Assembly: GCF_051622035.1 (NCBI RefSeq)
Contig: NC_135360.1
Location: 3,903,501 to 3,967,500 of the forward strand
From: Arctopsyche grandis
Lineage: Eukaryota > Arthropoda > Insecta > Trichoptera > Hydropsychidae
Reading direction: 5' to 3'
Length of the DNA stretch: 64,000 nucleotides
Shown: positions 1-12,600 of the stretch, one piece after another
Numbering within the stretch: the first letter of the stretch is position 1
Layout: every line of letters begins with the position of its first letter
The notes under the pieces: generated by a model
Told to the model about the DNA's origin: nothing
Database searches by the model: none
Seen by the model: the letters and a program-made list of their open reading frames with translations, nothing else
Position numbers and translations under genes: made by a program

Positions 1-386
1 ACACTCAAAACATTACGAGTACAATAAAATATAATAAATACTACTATTTGAAATGCTAGTATGGCTCACTGGCCGATTATTCTTCAAACGTGATCCTCGA
101 TTGCTTCATATATTATATTATATATACTAGCGGTATTATCATTCGGCTAATTGAAACCATTGAATGCCGTGTCTACTTCCAAACAGATAATACAATAATT
201 CACCATCGCTGGCATTAATATTAGACAGTGAATGTTTAATTATTAATATGGAGTATTAATAAATTGCTCGATAATCACATATACATATGTTTGAAATAGT
301 CTTCAGAATAGTGTGGACACCTTGACGGGACATTAATTAATTGTGTAAGTAGAGAGCCGAAGTGTGTTGCTACACATTTGACAGAC
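1..386. other. Gpat4 intron downstream of exon 6b; nothing recognised
   Basis: AT-rich sequence with no open frame resembling the next GPAT block (FPEGT region). I see no repeat shared with the rest of the window. Confidence 0.5.
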
Positions 387-617
387 CAGCGAGTAGCAGT
401 TGTCGCACATCAGCATCAGCGCATCGATAGGGCTAGTGTGATTGGCGACACAGATACCGGGTCCCCGCGGCGGCTCCCCATGGTATGTTACGACGGCGCT
501 GATAGACCGACTCAGCAGTGCGAAGCATGCAGCCGATAATCGCCGGTTGGCACGACGCCTTGGTTCACCCTCCCGCAGACATCCAACTAGAGCCGTGCAA
601 GCTGTGAGACTGGCCAC
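387..617 (-). CDS. Gpat4: Gpat4 alternative exon 6b, carries catalytic block I
   Basis: 231 nt, phase 0 to 0, acceptor gtgttttgtgcag|GTGGCC, donor CTG|GTCTGT. It encodes TALVGCLREGEPRRR, an Ala/Arg-rich stretch, then SAVVTYHGEPPRGPGI followed by CVANHTSPIDALMLM. This is closer to vertebrate GPAT4 around TYH...ICVANHTSPID than 6a is. It has the same phase and end point as 6a, so it can replace 6a; because both exons are multiples of three, it could also follow it. It is distinctly GC-rich against an AT-rich background. Confidence 0.88.
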
Positions 618-3600
618 CTGCACAAAACACCAAATGCACCCACGCAAGACACATGTAATAAATATAAATGATATATAAGGCATGGCAAAAACCACCACAT
701 GGTTCAATACACGTAATAGTCATAGCAAGTTATCCATCAAGACATGAAAAGCATCGATGCATCTTTATATATATATATATATATATATAGGTCTCATAGT
801 TTCGCCGCAACCAATGATATACTGTATCTAAAATTTGAATTGTACCATTCATTCACCGAAGCACTATGGAGATACATATTAAATATGTTTTAGTTATTGG
901 TTAATATAATTCAAATTTGATACACAGGGTAAAGCGGAAAAATTTAGACCATTAGTAATGTGAATGGTAAATATTCACTAGCTAAATAAAAGCAAACTAC
1001 ATAGGATAGCATTATAACACAAAGTTTTTTGGTTTGATAAGAAGTAAAATACTATGGCAACATCGACCAAAGGTAGAGAAACTCCATTCTGCTTTCGAAA
1101 ATGAATTCAATTTTAAGTTGCGGCAAACCTCGAAGACTTCACAACACATTAAAATATAAAATAAATGCAAAATGTGAACTAGGATCTGTTGTATGCACGA
1201 GTATCATTTCATTTAGAACCATCAATTATCAATTGGAAAGCAATTCATAAATTTTTTTTATATACGCGACACTGTCGCACATGCAGCACAAAATGGCGAT
1301 TTGACGTGAGCCAGTATATCAATGTTCGCCAAGTGAGCTGTTTTCGGGCGTGATCCTATTTTTTAGACTAATTAAGGACGAATATCAGTTAAGAAACTGT
1401 AATTGTTCTCGCATCTTTTGAAAAGAAATAACTGCAATGAAAACTTATGGAATGTTAGTACCTGCTATACTCATTCATTGAGACTATTTTTGTATGCAAT
1501 TAGCCTGCCTTTACACGTGCAGGATAGATTAGACCGGCAGCCGCGACTGCGCCGGGTACTAGTTGCTGTGTTACATGGGTGGGTATGCTATGTTTCACAC
1601 ATCCCGGATGAATCCACTGGTTTTAATTCATCCGAGACGTGTCAAACATTGCATACCCACCCATACAACACTGGAGCCTAGTAAAGTAAAGGCGGGCTTT
1701 CTGTTAACTTTTTTCTCTAAGCAAGACATTATTTAGCTACCAGCAGGGAGGTTCATTCTATTTATAAATAATACTTTCAAAGACTTACGCAGGGACAGAC
1801 CAATGTTAAATATAAGTGCAAGCCTAAATACAAAAGTAGGTATAAACCCCCCCCCCCCAACAAAATAAACAACAACGCATGAACACATAAAGCGCGCAAG
1901 CGTTAGGAAATAATACCTGAAATGTGCCGTGCGAATGCACGCACACCTCAAGTAAACATTACATTACATAGTATTTGCTTATTTATTTTATTAAAATACA
2001 TATTATATTTTATATTGAAAACCCCTGTCGACTGCACCTATAGAAAAAAAATTGGCCAGTAGGATAAGACTGGAAAAATGACCTATGCCCAAAAAAAGCT
2101 CGCTTGGCAACCAGTGCAGTATATCGTTTCGATGCTACTTAATTATTTTTCATTTACGACGCCATTTTGAAGTTTTCTCCACTTTTAACGGTTCTAAACG
2201 CGGTATAACTTAAATCGGGTCGAGTACACTAATTTGCAAACATCATAAATTCAATTTAGATTTCTATATTATCATTTAGGGCTCAAAAACCATTTTTGTG
2301 TGAGATTTTGAAATTTTAACTTTAAAAAGTAAAAAATTACATCCATATGTAATTTTGTCCAACTCAACATAAAGGTTGACAGCACTAACATTATCTCTTA
2401 AGAAAATTCAAATTTAATTATTTATGGTGTTAAATTAGTGTAACGATTAGTGATTTACACCCAACAAATACAGAGACAAATAAACAACTTAACATAATAA
2501 TAAATATACTCATTGTACATATAATATAAAATCAATTATTTTATAAAAACCGCAAAGAATTTGACATTCAACATTGCATTTCCTTTTACATATATGTATA
2601 ACAAATTCTTTCATGTATACATAGGTAAAAAAAAAATGAACAATTTAAATTTAACAATATACATGGATGAATACCACAGTATATATGTAATCACAATACC
2701 ACCGCAACCATGAGTAAGATAAAATGATGAAACACATGGCAAACGATAATCATATGCACGAACAGCGCCTCCCCCTTAAATCAATCAATCATTTCAAGTA
2801 CCAAACAGAAGCACGTCTCCGACGACAGCAAGATGACGTCGATGGGCGACGTGTGATTCGCCACACAAAAACCTCCTTTCTTAGGTCTGTATTCGACATT
2901 GTGGAATCTCAAGTAGCCGGACAAACTCCTCATCATTATTCTGAAACCTATTTTGTACGCATAGACTCCTAGCGCGGTTTTTACACGTCCAGGCGGTAAG
3001 TGACCGACCAAAGCTAGCATTCCGACTATCCAAACCACCTAGATTTAAATACATTAGTTGAATACACTACAAACCAGGCATGTCAAATTGATTAAACTCT
3101 AATTTGAGAACATAAGCTCTTGTACGAAAAATCTTTCGATTGACATACTCAAATTAGTACACGGGTTTCCAACCTTTTATATAATACTACGCTTCATGTA
3201 AAAATATTCTGGTTTTTTACACAAATTTTATGTAAGCAGTCGTGGCATTCTGATAATAGGGTATGGAGGCAATGAACATGAATTTACATTAACCCTTTGC
3301 CCGCGGCAATAAATATAGCGAACAAGCCCTGTATGCGGCACCTTTTTCGCGAATTTGGAAATCGAGTTTTCGACCTTAAATACAGATTTTAATATTTACT
3401 CAAGTAACCAGATATGTTAATTAACACATAAAGTATTATTTTAAAAAATAAAAAATACATAATATATCTCGGAGTTTCGGATTAATTGTCAAATAATCAT
3501 TCTTCGTAATTGTATGAATACGTGACGTCACATAAACGAGGTTTCAATATGGTTCCACAAAAAACTAATTTTGACTGGTATATATTCATTTTAAGCAAAT

Positions 3601-6600
3601 TGAATAGATGGCATTCAACTCTCAGTAATATATTCAACCAATTTTGAACCCTAAAACAGTTGGAATAGGCGCATATAAGCCTCAAAATCCCGTGCAAAGT
3701 TCAGAAATTCTATGGAAGACAGCCGCACTACAGACTTGTCGCCCAAAGCTTCCATAGAAGACGGCCGCGGGCAAACGGTTAAATATCTAAACAAAAAACT
3801 TTTATTTTGAAATATAGACCTATCAACTTGTGAACATAGCCACAGCATAGTGCACTGGTAAAGCTATTGTATACTAGAAGAGAGGTTGCGGGTTGAAATC
3901 CCGGCCAAATACGATGCCGACGAGATCTTGTGGTTATTACAAACACAGATCGACCGTCTATTAGAATTTTCCGATTTATCTAGCTTAATTGTTGTGAAGA
4001 ATGCAATAAATCGGTACCCTCCGGCAAATTTGAGTTATTAGCATCTCGAATTTGTTTTATCAAAAAAAAAAATTTGGTTGATCGTCCACAGATGTCTATA
4101 TTGTATTCTATGTACTGATCTGTTTGAAAAATTGTTATTATAAAAAGGGAACAATTTAAAAGTCGATTTTATAAAAATTTTAATTAAGCATTTAAAAATA
4201 ATTTGGTACCAACGTTTGGATAGGTTTTATTTATTTATGGTTTAGTTAGGTTAGGTTAAGTTAGGGCTGGTTTTATTTATTTATGATTCATTATGATTCA
4301 CTAGTGAAATTATAATTTTACTATTGAGAAACAGAACTGAACAGTTGACAGTTGTCAATAGCGGAAGACTGCAACGTTGCCACTTTTGTATCAATTCTAA
4401 TGCTAAAATCTATTTTTTCGAATGATCGTTTCATATTTTTTAATTGTCACTTTATAATGCCAAAATATTTTATTCGATGCACAATCCGAGATTGTTTAAT
4501 GCACCGAAAACGCACAAACATTTTTTTTAAGACACAAAGTATTTTTCTCAATGTACAGCTAAATCGTACCCTTATAAAATAATCTAATCATAGGGGTAAT
4601 TCCTGTCACGGCACATACATATGATATACATACTATGATACTACGTATGTAATAAAATCAATTCCAGGGACCATAAATGAACCAGTCTTGCCTTTGTATT
4701 TAATTAAACAAATTAATATATCAGGATTCGTTCTACTGATCAAAAGATTCATCGGTACATTATCGAAAGAATTGTTCGTAGAAGTAGCTTCTTCTAAAAG
4801 CTGAGGAAAGTACAGCTTAAATTCCATTTCGAGGGATTCAAAATGCCTGTTAGATTAGAAACCCGTGAACTATGTAGTAGATAGTGTTTGTTTCATCCCA
4901 AGAATGGGTATCATTTGTGTATTGACATGCCTGACAAAAAACATAAATAACACATTTTAATCATTACAATAACAATAGCGATCGAATGCATCACTTACGC
5001 CGACGAAGCATATGAAGACCCGCAACGGAAACAGAAAGAAATACCGTACGAAGAATCCCATCATCCATATTACGGTCAGTCGCCACGAAACGAACTCATA
5101 ATGTCTGAAAACGGGAATAAAAAAATCATTTATTGCATTTAAAACGGTTATATATATAAAATGATGCATGATCGGGTTGAACCTGTTCGTTCTCGTCAGC
5201 AGGTTCCAACTCCTGAGTTCTTCTGCTTCGAACACGGACGTGACCTGATCTTCGATGATGGACTCAACGCCTGCTTTGATGTATTCTAAGCATGTGGAAA
5301 GATCGAAGTCGAATTCTAGCGCAGCAGGTTCGTTCTAAAATAACAAGAATTAAAACGCATATTTGAATTGGTCGAAATTTTGAAACGGGTACCAGTAAAA
5401 TATGTACTTTAAATTCTAAATATTTATTTATGTAATAAATTCAGTATGATTACGTGCATTGTCAACAATTTACATTTCAAAGGCTAGTCAATCAATGAGA
5501 AACGAAAAAACAAAAGATTAGAGTAATTTAAATTTGAGCATTTTTCTTTTTAAAATCATATGAAAATATATGAAAAGATACATTTAGGATAAACATTTAG
5601 ATTTTGAAATGGTATTTACACAAATGCAAATTCGTTATTTCACATCAGAACTTATGTAAAGGCCCTTTATTCATATGGCACGGCATGACCAGGTAGACTC
5701 CAGCTGTGAATGGCCACGTCTTTATGTCAGTGTTAATTCAAGAGTCTCCTACATTTCTTCAAATATGGAAATCACCGTCATCGATCACTATCAATACAAG
5801 CATACCATACGATCACCATAGCATACATAGATCAGGCATGCTAGCGTTTTGTTTACATGTGCAAAACTATCTAAAAACACACTCTGTGTTCTCAGTCATC
5901 ATTACATAGTTTAAAACATCGCATGCATTGTACATATATACAAATATGTGCGAACGTTTTATACTTTTTATCATAACCTTTTATGATAATTTCATTAATT
6001 AATGATAGGCTTAACCCTTTGCCCGCGGCCATAAATATAGCGAACAAGCCTTGTACGCGGCGGCACCTTTTTCGCGAATTTGGCAATCGAGTTTTCGACC
6101 TTAAATACAGATTTTAATATTTACTCAAGTAACCAGATATGTTAATTAACACATAAAGTATTATTTTAAACAATAAAATACATAATATATCTCGTAGTTT
6201 TGGATTCATTGTCAAATAATCATTCTTCGTAATTGTATGAAAACGTGACGTCACATAAACGAGGTTTCAGTATGGTTCCACAAAAAAACTAATTTTGACT
6301 GGTATATATTCATTTTAAGCAAATTGAATAGATGGCATTCAACTCTCAGTAATATATTCAACCAATTATGAACCTTAAAACAGTTAAAATAGGCGCATAT
6401 AAGGCTCAAAATCACCCAAAGCTTCCATAGAAGACGGCCGCGGGCAAACGGTTAAGCAAAAATCCACAATTGAACTTCTTAATAAAGAATAATTTAATAT
6501 TGATCGTCATGTTATTCATGTTATTATTATTCATACTGAATGAACACGTCTTTCCCTGTCAATTGTGATTTTTTCAGTTATCCAGATTTTACATCATCCG

Positions 6601-9600
6601 GACTACCTTCATCCCCAATTAGTCCGGATAATCGAGATTCTGCTGTACATATAAAGAAAACAATACCTCGACGGGAGTAATCGACAAAGCACTCTTTCCA
6701 TTAGCAGAATTCCCATTGGTAGTCGGTTGTGATCTTCCAAAGCCCTTATCTGGCACCAAAACTCTCTCTCTTTGAATGACAACACCGCCTATAAAAATTC
6801 AAAAAGAAAAGTTATTTCAAGAATAAATATAATAATATAATACATATACAAAGTGGGGCGGAAATAATTAAACGATTAATGTCTTGAAACATTTATAGTA
6901 AGTAAAAATATAATATTTTTTTCCCCCCCCATCCTGTATAAATACAAAGCATATATATAATATGTATTACAATCACCGTCATTATTCTGGTCGTCGGCTT
7001 CATTTTCCTCGGGAAACGAATCCACCCGTTTGAGTTTATTCGCAACTTCAATATGCTGTCTTCCGTACTGTAACATTAAAAATAAAAATAAGTAATATAT
7101 ACATACATTAGACACCACTCGACCTATGTATATCATTAAAACGTGCATATTGCAAATATGGCATAAATCACGTATGTGTGACACTGAAAGACCTACAAAT
7201 GATGTTGATAACCTTGTTCGAGTACGGAAAATTAGATGCATTCACGGTACATACGTATAATGTATAGTAATATATATACACATCGATTCAAGATTATTAC
7301 ACTCGAATCATTTTACATAACGTATAATATATAACCTTCAAAATATGCAATTTTTATTCAAATACTCCCAAGTCTTATAATTTTGTATGCATGTCACAGT
7401 GAAATTATATTTCAAGTGAAAATATATTTTCATTGACATTTCGGTGAAATCATAACCAGTTACATTTTCAGGGTTGGTTTTATTCATTTAAGATTAGATT
7501 GTTAGGGTTGGTTTTGTTTAAGCGTTAGGATAGGTTAGGTTAACCCTCCCTCATCGAAGTGGGGTATACAAGTGTCCAAATTTTTACGTTTTTCGTAATA
7601 ACCATGTGGTTTTCAAAGCTATACAATCTATATTTCTTGTATTCCTAGAAGAAAGCTACAAGAAATTATTTTTAATAGATTTTGTATGTTTTAGAAAAGG
7701 GGTACATCGTAAAAAAATACATTTCTACGTACCAAAGTATGATTTAAAGGCGGTAGCGATAAGTCATGTTTTTGACTGTTCGCTTGCATATGATCTTGTT
7801 GATCGATGAATCAATGCGAGAGAAAGAGACAGCTATATATTCTTAAGCTGTTGTTTTCGTTGCTTTTGGCGCTTGGCTATTGAGTCATGCAGTCGCCTGT
7901 TGGCCTTACCTACGTGCGTTTGCATGTTGATGCTGTCGTTATTTTTTAATTAAAAAATAGTCAAAAACATGCTATAGGACTAAAACTTTTTTATGTTGAT
8001 GTATAAAATGATTAATAAGATATATATTGAACACATTTGTATGGAGAAAAGCTGTATTTTGATTTAAAAAATACTGTGGTCTTACTCTACCCCGGTTCGG
8101 GACACTTCAAAGGTTAAGTGAGGGTTGGCCCTATTCATTTAAGATTGGGTTGTTAGGGTTAAATTTATACGTTGAGTTAAACGCTGTATGTAAATTCATT
8201 GTTTGATACATTTTCACTGCTTGAATTGGTGAGAATATATTTTCACTTGAAATATGCTTTCACTGTAACATATATAAATCAAATCATCCCCAATATATGT
8301 ATGTACAGTTGATCTTGCTCAGTATTAATAAATGAGAGTGAGAAAAATAACTTTCGACACTGCTTAATCCTTTGAGTGCTGACGTTTTTTCTATTGACAG
8401 CCCGCCACGCTGAAAATTTCGCCAACATTTCCAACTAGAATTATTTTGAAATCCAATAGAAAACAGATAAAAAAATTGCAGCTAGTCCAAACAACCCTTA
8501 GATAACTACCTTATGACTCTCTAATATATCTTGCAACAATATAAAATAAGCAAAAGAAGTCTATTAATGAATGTAATTTTCCAAAACTTGTTCCATCTTC
8601 TTCATTATTCTTAAAATGTAATGTTCACAATCTATATAAATGCCAAGCCACAATCTAAAATACTCTGAAGCTAGTTGATTTACATCGGGAAATTCTACTA
8701 TGGTTATAAATTCAGGAATTCCCGTGCAAACTAGTCTTTATAAACGTTAACAAATGAACGACACGGATTACACGACCCATGTTCAATGCTACCTGGAAAG
8801 GCTTAGCGGGTAGTATTCTTGTTTACTTTGTACATGCTCAAAATACAACGCCGTCGTCGTGTCGGACTTACACCCGATTGGGCCCTCGGGCAATTTTTGC
8901 TTAACACCCTTAGAAAGAACTTTCGCCTTTGGCGCTCTAATCTAAAATTTTGAATGGCTTTCGGCGCTCTAATTTTAAATTTTAAAGCGCTTTTGGCGCA
9001 TCGTTCAGCGCCCTAACTTATTTGGCGCCCTCGGGCACTGCCCGACCTAGCCCCCGCCTAAAACTGGCGTTGTTCAGCATTCAAAGGGTTAATATACGTA
9101 CATTTAGTAAACTCTTGTAGTCTTACATATGTACATATATAGGAAGTTTCGAAAAAACAAAGTAGACTTTTTTACATACATTTTTTTCAATTTTAAAATT
9201 GGTCACATATTGATTACTAGTTTTTAAGAACACGTTTCGTATATACATACTAATATGAAAAGCAGCCAATATTAAAATACGTCGTTAAAATAGTTCTGAA
9301 CTTTGACTGGGACATTGTGTGTGAAAATTTCCTTTATTCGTATTATCACCAACTGGCTCAAAAAAAAAAAAAAACGTACTTTAGACGGCGATAAATAAAA
9401 GAGGATTACTAGTGCTCGTTAGTTAATTCCAAAGTCAAATTAAGATCCAGTCATAATTAAAATGTAATTTATTGTAGAGTACATTTCGATTTGAGACTTA
9501 CGAGTATACGTATGTACGATATTTAGCATTTGTTACATAAATATTTTCCGATCAATCAAAATGACAAAGAAAATGCAATATTTAGACTACTTATCGACGA

Positions 9601-12600
9601 TATATATTATCTTGAAAAAATTCTCAAAACAGTGATAATGAAACCGTGGAGAATATTCGACGGTAATCTTAGATCATGTAAAAATTGATAAATAATAATT
9701 TCAACGAAAAAATGTAAGAATTAACACGGAAAGTGTGACATGTTATCAATAATACATAGATTAAACCGTGTATCGACATTGTCTCTAACAGTCTGACCCG
9801 TTATGTAAAAAATAATGATAATTTAAATAATACACGACTACAATGAAAACAGTTTATACATACATAAATACGATCAAAACTTCAGAGGTCAATCGCAAAA
9901 AGCAACAATATTTTCGCTACATGCTCGTAAGTCACAATAATAACTGAAGGTACGATAGCCAATCCGCCAACTTCCAGATCATAAAGTGATACAGTAATAC
10001 TCAGGGCCGGTTCAAAGGTGTAGCAGACTAGACACGTGTCTAGAGGCGCCATTTTTTATTTTTAGTCCGTTTACCATATACTTCATCGGAAGTCGCTAGC
10101 TAGTCCGTACATACATAGGTGACAAAACGTTAACTAACATCGGTTTTCTCCCTCACACGCGATCCCACTCGCACGCGTTAGATCGATGTGGTGCCCGCGG
10201 CACTAAAAATGCCGCGTCACTCGCGTTGCGATGCTCTGGATTAGACGGCATATATTCCAACTAGTCAAAATATATTACAACTGAAAATACACTCCAACTG
10301 TAACGGTAGTTGGTACAAGGTTAGTTGGAATATATTTTAAATAGTCAAAATAAATTACAACTGGAATAATTTATCATTTAAATATCGCAAGTAATAAAAA
10401 TGACTTAAGTCATACACTTTTATATACAAAATACGATTTTGCTTCATTTTCAATTCTTGTTCGAATGTTTTCTCAGGGTGATTTGGTATCCAGTGTATTT
10501 ACTTAACGTTGTATGGGCTCTACGAGATGGTCGTCGCCATCCTGTGACCGATTCAACCATGTTGGTGACTATTACTTTACTTCCTTCGCACCCGTCATAT
10601 TAAGGTCAGTTCATACCTATCCAGCACGTACCGGCAGCAACAGGTATCCTGTAAGTACGGACAGTATTCGTTGGTACATTATATATGGTCATTTTATTTT
10701 TATTATTATTATAAAATAATAAATTAAATTAAATAAATAAATATGGACGCGTATGAATGCGTCCATATAAAATGTACCAAAGAATACTGTACGTACTTGA
10801 AGGATACCTGCTGCTGGCGGTTCGAGCTGGACAGGTATGAACAGACCTTTAAACAGCGTGTTTACAACAATACCGTTATTAATTTCTTTCGCCCCCATGT
10901 CATAATTAAAAAAAAAGCTTCTAAAAGAAGATATGTCCATAAGACTCATTACAAAATACGGTTGATTAGAAAGTGAATTTTCAGAAGTACATAAATACCG
11001 TGTTTATATTGTTACGTACGCCATGGATTGAGCGAATTGTACTTAGACCAACGGATATCTGTTATCGGATTAACTAAGTGCTTGCACTTACTTCCAAGGA
11101 TTATATCTGGACTCTAGGTGCATTTAGGCTAAACAATGACCGTTATTAGTTATTTCTCAGAATCGGTACGGGGAGACCCAATGTCGTGGAGATACATATC
11201 CGAATACGTGACTATAAAACAGGTAAACAGATTAGACGTCCTAAGAGATCGACCCTTTATAAGGCGATACGTAGGCGATATCAGGTTATTCTAGACTGAG
11301 CACTGCCAGTGCGTGTATCTCCTTAATCATCAATAAATGCTGTGAAACGACTGTTGGCCTTTTACTTGGATCCTCCACCCACCCCTACGCAACAATATAT
11401 ATATATTTATATCGGTCTCCCTCACAGGACCGTAAGTGAAACGCCCGAAAACGCAAATATCGGAAGGCAAAGATCGAAAATTGAAACATCTTAAGTCGAA
11501 AGATAAAAAAAAAGGGTGCATGGTAAATGGTACTATATATATATATATATAATATATATATGAGTGGCATGCGGTGAAATTATCTCTTTTTTTGTCATAC
11601 AGCCTTGTTTAATGTGCGCGCGCAGGATACGGGAGGAAAAGCCTGTTCCTCTTGTATCCTGCTCGCGCAAATTACATAAGTGAGTATGTACGACGGGGAG
11701 AGAGATCCTTTTTTTATCTTAAAATCTTTCGATTTTCGATCTTTGCCTTCCGATATTCGCGTTTTCGGGCGTTGCACTTTCGGTCCCGTGAGGTAGACCC
11801 ATACCAGAAATGGATTTCCTTCACGAAATTAAATATCTTAACCAACATAGTATTTTATACATAAAACGTGCCTAATTTAAATTTAAAAAAATTGATTGTG
11901 TTTTAATGTATTTTTCTTCAACATAAAATTTCATGAAATTTATTGTTTAATAATTTAAATGGGGGGGGGGGGGGTTGAAACCATCTGCCTGGGAACACCA
12001 TATACCCTCGAGCCATGCCTGGTAATACCACAAAATTATTATTTCAAAATATAGCTTATCTTTAAAATAATTTATATATACCTACATACATATATAAAAA
12101 GATAAATCGGTCGTTGTTATGTTGTTTGGACTTGCTTGATCAAAGAGTTACGAATTCACAACAATAAAGATAAAACATATGTTCCATTACTTGATAATAT
12201 TTTGAAAGCCCCCCTACCTATTACCAACTACCTTGTCGCCAAGTACGAGCGATAAATCGCCTCTATAAACGGTACAACTAGGAAAAAAGGTATCGACATA
12301 CAAACACGATCCTTTAAAATTTTAATTTCGATCGCAACTGTATTTTAAATAGTTCACTCTGTAACATGTAGACCTTAATAACTTGAACCGTTCGCTATTT
12401 ATTTATCCCTCGTCATGGCTTAACTTCTCCATCACAATTTTATCGATGGCTTTTTTTCGCGTATCTACCAAAAGTTAAACATTTAATTAATAAAAAAAAA
12501 AGTGACTCATCTATTTGGCAGTATACCAATATTGCTTCTAAATAAACATACATACGATCTAACCGGTCGCTTTCAATAATATTGCATCACGACCGCGTAT

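Noticed and set aside
2724..2972. 82-codon plus-strand frame
   Set aside because: Antisense of Gpat4 exon 6a.
10513..10976. Frames repeated at 34130-34593 as a conserved gene
   Set aside because: Both copies are inside the near-identical element E and span its inverted repeat; similarity reflects recent copying, not selection.
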